64,000 nt of DNA from Kyrpidia tusciae DSM 2912 (lineage in GTDB: Bacteria > Bacillota > Bacilli > Kyrpidiales > Kyrpidiaceae), in assembly GCF_000092905.1 (NCBI RefSeq), contig NC_014098.1, positions 1,612,001 through 1,676,000 on the forward strand, read 5' to 3'. The position numbers were made by a program, and so were the translations under genes. Below are positions 9,951-18,461 of the stretch, one piece after another (position 1 is the first letter of the stretch; each line of letters begins with the position of its first letter). The notes under the pieces were generated by a model, which saw only the letters and a list, made by a program, of their open reading frames with translations, was not told the origin of the DNA and searched no databases.

Positions 9951-9982
9951 GCCTGTTTGCTCCTCTTGACAAACAGGCTTTT
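9951..9982 (+). terminator. Terminator after spoVS
   Basis: GCCTGTTT (9951-9958) pairs with AAACAGGC (9971-9978) around a 12-nt loop and is followed by TTTT. Confidence 0.65.
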
Positions 9983-10011
9983 CGTTTGTTCACATCGAGG
10001 GGGGGAACCGG

Positions 10012-10968
10012 TTGGAGCGCCGAGTATGGGATGCCCATGCCGATGTGCTGTGGCGGATCGCCGCCGAGCGGGTAGATTTCTACGGGTCGACATCGTCCTT
10101 GGCAGCGGGTTGGCACCGCTTGGTGCAAGGTGGAGTCAAGGTTCTGGGGTTTCCCCTGTTTGTGCCCCCGGACCGCCCCGCCGCCGAAGGGTGGAACATG
10201 CTCCTCACCCAGGCGGCCTCCTTTCACGATCGAATCGTGGGGGATGGGGAGCGGGTACGTCCTCTTTTATATCGGGAGGATGTGGCGCTGGCAGAGAAAT
10301 CTCAGACGATATACGGCTTGCTGTGCCTCGAAGGGTGTTCCGCACTGGAGGGCAGTGTCGAGCGTCTTTCCCTGTGCATGCACCTCGGGGTGCGGGTAGT
10401 GGGATTGACGTGGAACGAGGCCAATGAGTTGGCCGATGGTGTCGGAGAACCCCGGGGAGGCGGGTTGACGGCTCTGGGGCGCCGATTTGTTCGGGAGATC
10501 TGGCAGCGGTCCGGCGTGGTGGATGTGGCTCATCTGGGCGAGGCGGCCTTTTGGGATGTCCTGCGGGAAGCCCGGGGGCCGGTGGTGTGCACCCATGCCG
10601 GGATGAAAGCGGTCTGGCCCCATCGCCGCAACCTGTCCGATGGCCAACTCAAAGCGATGGCCGACCTCGGCGGCGTACTGGGCATAGCCTTTGTACCCGC
10701 GTTTCTCGGGCCCAAAGGGGGATTGGATGATCTTCTTCGGCACATCGAGCACGCTCTGGAGGTCGCCGGGGATCGCCATGTGGCCTTCGGATCGGATTTT
10801 GACGGGACCGACGAAGTCTTGGAAGGCATGGAAACAGCAGCCCAATATCCGGCCTTGGAGCGGGCCCTGAGCGCCCGTTTCGGCGAGGCAACGGCCCGGC
10901 GATTATTGTGGGACAATTGGCGGGACCTCTTTGATCAGGCCCTGGCTCCGGGTCCCTCGGGAACGTGA
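10012..10968 (+). CDS. Membrane dipeptidase (peptidase M19)
   Basis: Zinc dipeptidase of the renal-dipeptidase fold, 318 residues. Visible family landmarks are the N-terminal DAHADVLW metal site, LEGCSAL, LTWNEANELADG, the THAG segment, the RNLSD segment and GSDFDGTD near the C-terminus. No signal peptide is present, so it is cytoplasmic or peripheral here. The start is a TTG at 10012 with GGGGGGGAACC just upstream; no in-frame ATG is available nearby. A dipeptidase next to spoVS suggests a role in peptide turnover during sporulation, but this is inference. Confidence 0.88.
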   Translation: MERRVWDAHADVLWRIAAERVDFYGSTSSLAAGWHRLVQGGVKVLGFPLFVPPDRPAAEGWNMLLTQAASFHDRIVGDGERVRPLLYREDVALAEKSQTIYGLLCLEGCSALEGSVERLSLCMHLGVRVVGLTWNEANELADGVGEPRGGGLTALGRRFVREIWQRSGVVDVAHLGEAAFWDVLREARGPVVCTHAGMKAVWPHRRNLSDGQLKAMADLGGVLGIAFVPAFLGPKGGLDDLLRHIEHALEVAGDRHVAFGSDFDGTDEVLEGMETAAQYPALERALSARFGEATARRLLWDNWRDLFDQALAPGPSGT

Positions 10969-11030
10969 GAAGCTTGCGGCGCAGAGGGGGAAGAGCGAGG
11001 GACGCCGATGGGTTGAAAAGCAATGGGGCC

Positions 11031-11060
11031 GCCGATCTCCGCGGAGGGATCGGCTTTTTT
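11031..11060 (+). terminator. Terminator after the dipeptidase gene
   Basis: GCCGATC (11031-11037) pairs with GATCGGC (11048-11054), followed by six T. The inner bases CTCCGCGGAG are self-complementary and may form an alternative stem. Confidence 0.8.
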
Positions 11061-11088
11061 CGTGGGCACGGGGACGACCGGGCCGCAG

Positions 11089-11117
11089 CACCAAAGGCAG
11101 ATGCCCCGCATAGAATT
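11089..11117 (+). promoter_or_regulatory. Candidate sigma-K promoter for cotE
   Basis: CACC at 11089-11092, a 16-bp spacer and CATAGAATT at 11109-11117 fit the sigma-K pattern mACm-16-CATAnnnTA apart from the last base. In B. subtilis cotE has mother-cell promoters read by sigma-E and sigma-K. The same arrangement with the same spacer precedes spoVK at 43.37 kb. Confidence 0.5.
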
Positions 11118-11202
11118 GGTACTAAACATGCGCCTGTTTTTACCGTCCTCACCAACCCCGGGCGTTGCAGAGAACAACTTGGCATAAAGGGGAGGGAGTA
11201 TC

Positions 11203-11730
11203 GTGGCCAGCACAGCGAGAGACGCAGGGTGCCGCGAGATCATTACCGATGCTGTGTGCGGTCGAGGCAGCCGGTATTCGCAAATGACGTACACGATTCA
11301 TCCCACGAACCGACCGTCCACCATCGGGGGATGTTGGGTGATGAATCACACCTACGAGGGTCATTTGATCGGCGACTTGGTGGAAGTTCGGGGGAGAATG
11401 GACATCAATGTCTGGTATGCATACAACAACAACAGTGAAACCGCTGTGGCAAAAGACACCGTGTCTTATGTGGAGCAGATTCCCCTGCGGGATCTGGACC
11501 CCCACTGTCTGCAAGATCGCCGGGAAGTGATGGTCAAAGTTATTCAGCCGCCCCACTGCCTGGATGCTGTAATTGCCTCCGGCGGCACCGACATCGCCGT
11601 TCGGGTGGAAAAAGAGCTTGCGGCAGAAGTAATCGGACGCACGAAGCTGTTCGTGATGGTCTGCGAACCGCCCGGTAAAAAAGATGAAGATGAGGATCTG
11701 ATCGAGGACGAAGCCGAGGAAATGGCGTGA
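11203..11730 (+). CDS. cotE: Outer spore coat morphogenetic protein CotE
   Basis: Organiser of the outer spore coat, made in the mother cell. The 175-residue product shows the CotE pattern: REIITDAVCGRG, an N-terminal PSTIGGCWVMNH segment, VEVRGRMDINVWYAY, VKVIQPPHCLDA, LAAEVIGRTK and an acidic C-terminal tail. A GTG at 11203 follows GGGGAGGGAG. In B. subtilis cotE sits between ricA (ymcA) and mutS; here it lies upstream of miaB and heads an apparent operon with five ligase-type genes (27 bp to the next gene), so the coat link extends to them by context. Confidence 0.93.
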   Translation: MASTARDAGCREIITDAVCGRGSRYSQMTYTIHPTNRPSTIGGCWVMNHTYEGHLIGDLVEVRGRMDINVWYAYNNNSETAVAKDTVSYVEQIPLRDLDPHCLQDRREVMVKVIQPPHCLDAVIASGGTDIAVRVEKELAAEVIGRTKLFVMVCEPPGKKDEDEDLIEDEAEEMA

Positions 11731-11757
11731 TCCGGCGCGGGGTGGCAACGGGATGGG

Positions 11758-13098
11758 GTGTTGCCCATGGTGGAAGGGCCCTTGCGGATCGAATCCCTGG
11801 TACACACCCGGGACGTGATTTACGCCGCGGCGCCCCTGCTGCGTCGACATGGCATGCGGCAGGGATCGTCCGTGCAGATCCGAGCCGGTTTGGGGCCAGT
11901 TTGTACAGTTCAGATTCGGTCCCACATTCTCGATCCGAATATCTTGTTGATGGCACGCCCGGTGTTGCGCCGGCTGGGCCTGCAGCGGGGCGACCGAATT
12001 CATGCAAGATGGGGCGGGACACAGCTCGAGCTCGGTCCCGTCGTTGCTTTATGGTTGCCAGTTCGCCGTCGATCCCCCACCCCCGCCTTTGGCGGCCAGA
12101 CTGCTTGGGCTCGGGACGCCCTGGTTGGAGCCAGGGACATGGGCGTCCTCGCCTACGTACTCGATCCCCAATCGTCACCGGACAGCCTTCGGGCATGGGG
12201 GTGGTCCAGCAAAAACGGCTGGATACGACGACCGGGCCCCGTGCCCGATGCCCTGTGGAGGCGGGGGGAACGTTTGGGTCCTCCCCGTGGGTTACGAGAG
12301 GCCAAAGAGACGGGTCTCCTAAACCTTGCACCAGACATCGGGGATAAATGGAGAATCACAAAATTTCTCCTTTTAGAAGGTTTCGGCGATCACATTCCCT
12401 GGACGCGGCCCATGTCTCTCCGCCGGGCGGAGGCCGCTCTTCTTCGCTTTGGCCGGGTTTACGCCAAACCCCGCCGGGGAAGCGGCGGCCGGGACCTCTT
12501 GCTGTTGGAGCGGCGGGGGGAAATGATTCGATGGTGTCGGTTCGACCCGAGACCAGCCCAGGGTATGTGGAGTACTCCGCTTCGCCTGTCGGATTGGCGC
12601 CGGGTGGCAGGGCACCGGGCTTACATCGTCCAGGAGGCCCGCATCCCCCTGACGGCTTTCGGACGCCCCGTGGATTTCCGCTGGTTCGTCCAACGCGGCG
12701 GATCCGGAACCTGGGATGTCACCGCCGTGGTGGCACGCCTCGCTCCGGAGGAGGATGGCCCCACCAATGTCTCCTTGGGCGGGAGGGTCCTCCCCGTCGA
12801 CCAAATCCTCCAGGATGGGGAGCGGGAACGGGGAACTGCCCTGGCCTTATCGGTGGCTGGAGCAGTGGGCGAGTCGTTCCCCCACCTGGTGGAACTCGGG
12901 ATCGATTTGTTGCTGGAAAGAAGCGGTAAATGGTGGATATTGGATGTAAATCCGCGTCCGGGTCGATCGACTCTGAAACAAATCGATCCAGCCTTGCGCC
13001 AATTGTCAATTCGAAAGCCCTTCGAATATGTTAAATACGCAACTGGGTACATGACGGCGGATCTGGCCGAAGAGAGAACCGGCCGATCGGAGGAGTGA
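11758..13098 (+). CDS. YheC/YheD-family ATP-grasp protein, copy 1
   Basis: Member of the YheC/YheD group of spore-coat-associated ATP-grasp proteins (446 residues). The N-terminal ~200 residues form the YheC/D-specific part; the ATP-grasp portion shows YAKPRRGSGGRDL (nucleotide-binding strand and loop), VQEARIPL, VDFRWFVQ and the metal-binding end ILDVNPRPGRST, where the usual E-x-N is D-x-N. ATP-grasp enzymes join a carboxylate to an amine or thiol, so a peptide-bond-type modification of a coat component is plausible, but no substrate is known. The GTG at 11758 is weakly supported; an ATG at 11767 has GATGGGG nine bases upstream and may be the real start. Confidence 0.85.
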   Translation: MLPMVEGPLRIESLVHTRDVIYAAAPLLRRHGMRQGSSVQIRAGLGPVCTVQIRSHILDPNILLMARPVLRRLGLQRGDRIHARWGGTQLELGPVVALWLPVRRRSPTPAFGGQTAWARDALVGARDMGVLAYVLDPQSSPDSLRAWGWSSKNGWIRRPGPVPDALWRRGERLGPPRGLREAKETGLLNLAPDIGDKWRITKFLLLEGFGDHIPWTRPMSLRRAEAALLRFGRVYAKPRRGSGGRDLLLLERRGEMIRWCRFDPRPAQGMWSTPLRLSDWRRVAGHRAYIVQEARIPLTAFGRPVDFRWFVQRGGSGTWDVTAVVARLAPEEDGPTNVSLGGRVLPVDQILQDGERERGTALALSVAGAVGESFPHLVELGIDLLLERSGKWWILDVNPRPGRSTLKQIDPALRQLSIRKPFEYVKYATGYMTADLAEERTGRSEE

Positions 13099-13104
13099 TG
13101 ACCT

Positions 13105-14472
13105 GTGGTGCAGGTGACCCGTTTAATGGTGCACCGGGCGGAAGGTTTACAGGGGATATTGACCGTTCCGGATACCCTGCTCTGTGGAGGCCGGTCGGAG
13201 GTGACATTGCGACACGGTCACCATGAGACCATCGCCCGGCTCGTTCCGATGAAGGAAGCAAGCGGGATACACCTGTCAGGCAACATCTGGAAGATCTTAT
13301 CTTTGCCCGACGAAAACGTGTTGGACGTCCACGTTCTGTGGGACGGGGCGGAAAACCTCCTGCGGATCGGTCCACTGCTGGCCATCATGGCCAGAGTTCG
13401 CCGGAAAAAAGGGCAGCTCAGCGGAGCTCAGGTGCCAGTGTTTGAACGGCTGTCCGAGGCTGGACGGACGCTGGGCGTCTTGACCTACGTCTTTTCTCCC
13501 TTAGAAATTCAATGGACCAAGGGTACGGTCCGGGGAGTTTATTGGAATGACGAACAAAAATGGACCATGGGCACATTTCCCTTGCCGGATGTGGTTTACG
13601 ACCAGGTGGTTTCTCGCAGATTTGAGGACCGCCCGGATGTCAAAGAATCCAGGAACAAGCTCATCCGGCTTTTGTACCCGCGCTATTTTAACGCGGGTTT
13701 CTTTGACAAATGGACGATGTTCCAATGGCTCTCCGCCGATGACCGCACCCGCCGCCAACTCCCGGCCACCACTCTTTACCGGGCGCCGGGCCAAGGGACA
13801 GAATTTCTTACAGAATGGGGGGACATTTACATGAAGCCGGCCCGGGGGAGTCTGGGGCAGGGGTTGGTCCGGGTGCAACTGGCAGTCAATGGGCAGGCCT
13901 TGTACCGCTGGCGTAAGGGTCCCGGGCGGACAGAGACCGGGATCGCCAAGGATCCCCGGGCGTGGTTTGAACAGCATCATCGTTTCTTCCGGCGGCGGCG
14001 CTATATTCTGCAACAAACGATTCCCATTCCTTCCCTCGAAGGCCGGGTGTGGGACGTTCGGGCATTGATGCAAAAAGACGAGTCCCGGGCCTGGAAGCGC
14101 ACCAAAATGTTCGTGCGCATCTCACATCCCGGTGAGGTGGCTTCGAATCTGGCCGCCGGGGGGCGGGCGGAGCGAGTGGAAAAAGTGCTACCTCACATGG
14201 CTTTGGGTCTTTCGGCGGAGCGCGGGTTGGTGCGGCGGTTGACTCGCACGGCCCACCACGTGGCGCAAGTGGTGGAGGAGAGCTCGGGCCTTCAATTGGG
14301 GGAGATGGGTGTGGATCTCGGGGTGGACGACCGCGGTGGTGTTTGGATTATCGAGGTGAACGCAAAGCCGTGGAAATCTCCGGATACCGACGAAGGCGAT
14401 GAACGGCTGCTCGAGAGATCGTTTCTCCGCCCAATCGCTTACGCAAAATCTCTCGCCGGGTTTTCTCCCTGA
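13105..14472 (+). CDS. YheC/YheD-family ATP-grasp protein, copy 2
   Basis: Second YheC/YheD-type ATP-grasp protein, 455 residues, starting with GTG 6 bp after copy 1. Landmarks: LGVLTYVFSP, VVYDQVVSRRFE, the FNAGFFDKWTMFQWL segment shared with copies 3 and 4, YMKPARGSLGQGLV for nucleotide binding, LQQTIPIP, WDVRALMQKD and GEMGVDLG...WIIEVNAKP for metal binding. Unlike copy 1 it keeps the full E-x-N-A-K-P end. An 8-strand DNA-like N-terminal region precedes the catalytic part but has no recognised function. Position in the cotE operon suggests a mother-cell coat role. Confidence 0.87.
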   Translation: MVQVTRLMVHRAEGLQGILTVPDTLLCGGRSEVTLRHGHHETIARLVPMKEASGIHLSGNIWKILSLPDENVLDVHVLWDGAENLLRIGPLLAIMARVRRKKGQLSGAQVPVFERLSEAGRTLGVLTYVFSPLEIQWTKGTVRGVYWNDEQKWTMGTFPLPDVVYDQVVSRRFEDRPDVKESRNKLIRLLYPRYFNAGFFDKWTMFQWLSADDRTRRQLPATTLYRAPGQGTEFLTEWGDIYMKPARGSLGQGLVRVQLAVNGQALYRWRKGPGRTETGIAKDPRAWFEQHHRFFRRRRYILQQTIPIPSLEGRVWDVRALMQKDESRAWKRTKMFVRISHPGEVASNLAAGGRAERVEKVLPHMALGLSAERGLVRRLTRTAHHVAQVVEESSGLQLGEMGVDLGVDDRGGVWIIEVNAKPWKSPDTDEGDERLLERSFLRPIAYAKSLAGFSP

Positions 14473-14541
14473 CGGCCGTCGAGAAGGCGGCCGGCGTTTT
14501 GGGCCGGAATGTCCGGCGGACGTGGGAAAGGGGGGAACCGC

Positions 14542-15978
14542 GTGCCAGTCACCGTCATCCACGCCGGCCAGGCTTCGGCAAAACGGCTGGAACGGCTATT
14601 GTCACAGAGGTTTGAAGACCGGGAGTCTGTCCGGGAGCCCGAGGTGACCATTCGATGGGGCCTGACGGATGCTCCGGACCCTCCGGGAGTCGTTCTGAAC
14701 GGTCGCCGGGCTTTGGCCGACGCTTCGGTGCGGGAACGGATCTGGACGCTGTTGGCCCGCTACGGCATTCATACCCCACAGGAGTCCCCGGAATCGGAGA
14801 TCCGGCGGTTGAATCTGATCCGCCAATACCGAATTCCGGTTCTCGACCACGCAATCCTGTCTTGTTTTCGCTCGGAAGACCGCAATATCTGGTTGAACAA
14901 GCGACTGAGCCGAATCCGGGATGATTACGTGGAAATCCCGGAGGATGCCGACCGAGAGACCATTCGCGCCTGCCGGCTGGCGCTGCGAGCCACCCATGCC
15001 CTTGGGTTGGATTTTGGCCTGGTGAGCCTGGGGGTTGGTCCAAAGGGGCGCCTGTTCGTACTGGACGTATCCCCCACCCCGGTCTTGACCGGCCGGCTTC
15101 TGGACCTGTTCAAGGATGGAATTGCGCGGTATGTAGAAACCCTCGCCAGGCCCCGGGGTTCGGCTCGATTGATGTTGGGGGCGGACCTGGAGTTTATGCT
15201 CCGGGGAAAGACGGGCAAAATCGTGCCGGCGTCCCGTTATTTTCCACGAAAGGGCGAAGTGGGATGCGACGATCGCACACTGCATGGGGATGCCGGTCTT
15301 TTACCCTTGGCGGAAATTCGACCGCCGGCCGCCACCTCACCGCTGAGACTCGTCGAACATATCCGGAGTGCATTGACGGAAGCCGCCCAGCTCTGCCCTT
15401 CGCGAAAAATTAAGTGGGTAGCGGGATCGATGCCCTTTCGGGGTTTTCCCATCGGCGGGCATATTCATTTCAGCGGAGTGCCGCCCGGCAGCCGATTGGT
15501 GCGCATGCTCGACACTTATGTCGGCCTTCCGGTGGCATTGCTGGAAGAGCCTCTCACCGCCCGGGTGCGCCGGCAAAAATACGGGTTTCTCGGGGATATC
15601 CGGAGAAAACCCCACGGTGGGTTCGAGTATCGGACGCCGGGCAGTTGGCTCGTCTCCCCGGAAATCTCCACCGCCGTGTTATGTCTCGCCGACATCGCGG
15701 CTCGGGAGTTCGAGCATGTGACCGAATGGCCTTTCCTCGACCCAGAGGTTCAAGAAGCCTTTTACACGGGAAATCGTTCCGTTCTGAAACCGGTATTTTT
15801 TTCGATGTGGGAGCGCCTAAAACGTTCTTCCCTATTCGAGACCTATGAAGAATATCTGTCGGTCATTCCCTGGATGATTGAGCAAGATCTGACATGGGAT
15901 GAATCGGTGGACATCCGAGAAACGTGGGATATTTCGATACCAAAACGAAGGGTCAGGGCTAGGGCCGCGGCTCGATGA
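14542..15978 (+). CDS. Amidoligase-domain protein (COOH-NH2 ligase type 2)
   Basis: A 478-residue two-part protein. Residues ~1-205 look like a degenerate ATP-grasp module (ATHALGLDFGLVSLGV followed by VLDVSPTPVL). From ~212 on it has the pattern of the glutamine-synthetase-like COOH-NH2 ligases: LGADLEFML, PASRYFPRKGEVGCD, LAEIRPPAATSPLRLVEHIR, GGHIHFSG and GGFEYRTPGSW. Such amidoligases are predicted to make amide bonds in peptide tags or cross-links, and bacterial versions occur beside ATP-grasp ligases. The GTG at 14542 follows AAAGGGGGGAACC; an ATG 33 bp upstream has no such site. It sits in the middle of four YheC/D genes. Confidence 0.82.
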   Translation: MPVTVIHAGQASAKRLERLLSQRFEDRESVREPEVTIRWGLTDAPDPPGVVLNGRRALADASVRERIWTLLARYGIHTPQESPESEIRRLNLIRQYRIPVLDHAILSCFRSEDRNIWLNKRLSRIRDDYVEIPEDADRETIRACRLALRATHALGLDFGLVSLGVGPKGRLFVLDVSPTPVLTGRLLDLFKDGIARYVETLARPRGSARLMLGADLEFMLRGKTGKIVPASRYFPRKGEVGCDDRTLHGDAGLLPLAEIRPPAATSPLRLVEHIRSALTEAAQLCPSRKIKWVAGSMPFRGFPIGGHIHFSGVPPGSRLVRMLDTYVGLPVALLEEPLTARVRRQKYGFLGDIRRKPHGGFEYRTPGSWLVSPEISTAVLCLADIAAREFEHVTEWPFLDPEVQEAFYTGNRSVLKPVFFSMWERLKRSSLFETYEEYLSVIPWMIEQDLTWDESVDIRETWDISIPKRRVRARAAAR

Positions 15979-16005
15979 CGGGATCGGGAAAAGGAGGGGT
16001 CAGCT

Positions 16006-17337
16006 ATGGGGCAGGCGGTGATCGTCACGCTTCCGCTCCCGTGGGCACGCGAACTCGGGATCGCCCCTGGGGAGATGACCCAGTTGCGATTCGGCCACTG
16101 GCGGGGGCCGGCCCAAGTGGATTATGCCCGCAACCCGGGCAACTCCGTCGAAGTGATATGGAACTGGCCGGATACCCAGGAACGGATCCCCATTCCTTCC
16201 CGCCACAAGCCCCGACAAGTTCGAGGCGTTCTTGATCTTGGCCCGGTTCTGGCGGTCCTCATCGGAGCCAAGGCCGGGGATGCGGGACGTCGGCGAATTC
16301 CGCGGTGGGCGCCTGCGCTGTTCCGGGCGGGGAATCAAAAGGGCATGCCGGTCTACGTGTGTTATGCCGATGAAATTGACTGGCAGCACGGCCGGGTTCG
16401 GGGCGGCCGGAGGTGGAGGCCGGGAACAGGGGTGGATTGGCAGTGGTGGCCCCTGCCCGATGTGATCTATAACCGGGTTCCTCACCGGTGGGAGGAAGAC
16501 CTGGCACCGGTGAGACAGGTGAAAACCGAAGCCGAACAGCGGGGCATCGCGGTGTTTAATTCCGGTTTCTTAGACAAATGGAGCACGTTTCGCATCCTCC
16601 GCCGGGTTTCCTGCCTTCGTCGATTCCTGCCGCGGACCGAGCGAATGGGGGATTCGGGAGCGATCGCCGCTTGGGTGCAGGCCGGTCGAGCGTTTTTTGC
16701 AAAACCCGTTCACGGAAGTTTGGGAGAGGGGCTGGTTTTTTGCGAACCCCATCCCGACGGTTGGCGAATCGGCACCCAACAGGAAGGCCGGGTCCAGCGG
16801 ACCGTGGTCAGCCAGGAACGCTTGATTCATAGATTAACTGTTCTTTCCGGTCGCCGGGCGTATTTGCTCCAGGAGCAGATCGAGTTAAAAACTTATCACG
16901 GGCGGAAAGTGGATTTCCGCGTACACCTGCAGAAGGACCGCCACGGGTGCTGGAAGATGGTGGCCGCTGCGGGGAAAGGGGCACATCCCGAGGCGCTGTC
17001 CACCCACGTGCGGTTTGGCGGCAAGGTCTGGCCCGCAGAGGAAATACTCAGCCATTGGTTCGCTCATGACAGCGATACCTGGCTGAATCGCTTCTCTGAC
17101 GTAGGTTGCGCGGTGGCCCGGAGCCTGGAACGGGTTGTCGGAGGGAATTTCGGCGAAATGGGGCTTGACATGGGAATTTGTACGGAAGGTCGCCTGTGGA
17201 TGTTCGAAGCCAACGCCAAACCCGGACATCATATTTTCCATCATCCGGAATTGAAAGGCCGACGCACGCAGTGGGCACAAATGGTCATCGACTATGCCTC
17301 CAGGTGGAGCCGGAGCCCGAGGGGGATGACCGAATGA
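16006..17337 (+). CDS. YheC/YheD-family ATP-grasp protein, copy 3
   Basis: Third YheC/YheD paralogue (443 residues), with a strong AAGGAGG before the ATG at 16006. Landmarks: VYVCYADEIDW, DVIYNRVPHRWEE, FNSGFLDKWSTFRIL, FFAKPVHGSLGEGLV for nucleotide binding, LQEQIELKTYHGRKVDFRVH, THVRFGGKVW and GEMGLDMG...MFEANAKPG for metal binding. It shares the Y-N-R-V-P-H-R motif with copy 4, so these two are the closest pair. Its stop overlaps the start of copy 4 by 4 bp (ATGA). Function is inferred only from family and from operon position after cotE. Confidence 0.88.
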   Translation: MGQAVIVTLPLPWARELGIAPGEMTQLRFGHWRGPAQVDYARNPGNSVEVIWNWPDTQERIPIPSRHKPRQVRGVLDLGPVLAVLIGAKAGDAGRRRIPRWAPALFRAGNQKGMPVYVCYADEIDWQHGRVRGGRRWRPGTGVDWQWWPLPDVIYNRVPHRWEEDLAPVRQVKTEAEQRGIAVFNSGFLDKWSTFRILRRVSCLRRFLPRTERMGDSGAIAAWVQAGRAFFAKPVHGSLGEGLVFCEPHPDGWRIGTQQEGRVQRTVVSQERLIHRLTVLSGRRAYLLQEQIELKTYHGRKVDFRVHLQKDRHGCWKMVAAAGKGAHPEALSTHVRFGGKVWPAEEILSHWFAHDSDTWLNRFSDVGCAVARSLERVVGGNFGEMGLDMGICTEGRLWMFEANAKPGHHIFHHPELKGRRTQWAQMVIDYASRWSRSPRGMTE

Positions 17338-18461
17338 AACTGGCCGTTCTCCTCTGGGAAAGGCACGGGCGGCCCCTCGGCAATCTCCGGCTGTGTCGGG
17401 AACTCGCCGTAGCCGGGGAAAAACGCGGCTGGAAAATATCTATCGTCACTCCTGGAGGTCTGTTGCACTCCTCACCTCGGGATTATCAGTGGAATGGAAT
17501 AAACTGGGTAATGCGGCCCTTTCGAGGGGCGGACGCCGTGTATAACCGGGTGCCCCACCGCCGCTTTGAGGCGCAGCCATCCTTTTTTTCCGCATTGGAG
17601 CAATTGCGCCTGTGGGGCATCCCGGGGTGGAATCCGGGATTTTTCTCGAAAGACCAGGTGATCCGGAGTTGGCTGGCCCGTCCGGATCTGGCCAAGCGGG
17701 TTCCCGGGACCCAACTGGACTTTGAGCCTTACCAGTTAATGTTGGAAGGAGGTCCCTGGCTTCTGAAACCCTGCGACGGCCGGGCAGGAGAGGGGATCAT
17801 TGAAATCCATCGGGCATCCCGGAATGTCTGGGCCTGGCGTTGGCAGCGCCGCGGCAGAGTGAGCAAAGATCGGGGAAGTTTTGAGCGGTGCTCCGCGTTT
17901 GTCCGTCGATACACCCGGGGAAGACACTATCTCGCCCAACGCCAAATTGCTCTCGCAACCTGGCGGGGAAATCCCTTTGACTTCCGCACCCTTTGGCAAA
18001 AAGATTCGGCAGGGCGTTGGCGCCTCACGGGGATCGGAGCCCGGGCGGCGGGACGGGATCGCATAACCACGCACGTCCCTTGGGGGGGCCGCATTGCCCA
18101 TCCCCATCAGGCTCTCGAACATTTCTTCGGTACCCGGGCGGAAGAAATCCTGGATGAAGTCCGCAAGACAGCGGTTTCCGCAGTGGCGCAGCTCGATCGG
18201 TCCCAGGCGGGACGACTCGGTGAAATGAGCATCGATCTCGGATGCGACCGGGAAGGGAACGTGTGGCTGTTTGAAGCCAATGCCAAACCCATGCGCTTTG
18301 ATGAACCGGAGATCCACCCGGCTTACCTCGACGGAATCTTTGAAACCGCACTTTGGGCCAAGGGGCATCTCACCGGATTCGGCGAATCTGAATGTGCCAA
18401 TCGTCCACCAGTTTCCGGGCGGCCTGCGGCGCGCGGAGTGCCACGATCCATTCGTGATTGA
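17334..18461 (+). CDS. YheC/YheD-family ATP-grasp protein, copy 4
   Basis: Fourth paralogue, shorter at 375 residues because it lacks the ~60-residue N-terminal beta-rich part of the other copies and begins directly at the MKLAVLLWERHGRPL region. Landmarks: AVYNRVPHRRFE, WNPGFFSKDQVIRSWL, LLKPCDGRAGEGIIEI, AQRQIALATWRGNPFDFRTLWQKD, THVPWGGRIAHP and GEMSIDLGCD...LFEANAKPM. The ATG at 17334 overlaps the previous stop, which implies translational coupling; an opening 156 bp further upstream lies inside copy 3. The last 92 bp overlap the 3' end of the convergent phospholipase-D-like gene. Confidence 0.87.
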   Translation: MKLAVLLWERHGRPLGNLRLCRELAVAGEKRGWKISIVTPGGLLHSSPRDYQWNGINWVMRPFRGADAVYNRVPHRRFEAQPSFFSALEQLRLWGIPGWNPGFFSKDQVIRSWLARPDLAKRVPGTQLDFEPYQLMLEGGPWLLKPCDGRAGEGIIEIHRASRNVWAWRWQRRGRVSKDRGSFERCSAFVRRYTRGRHYLAQRQIALATWRGNPFDFRTLWQKDSAGRWRLTGIGARAAGRDRITTHVPWGGRIAHPHQALEHFFGTRAEEILDEVRKTAVSAVAQLDRSQAGRLGEMSIDLGCDREGNVWLFEANAKPMRFDEPEIHPAYLDGIFETALWAKGHLTGFGESECANRPPVSGRPAARGVPRSIRD

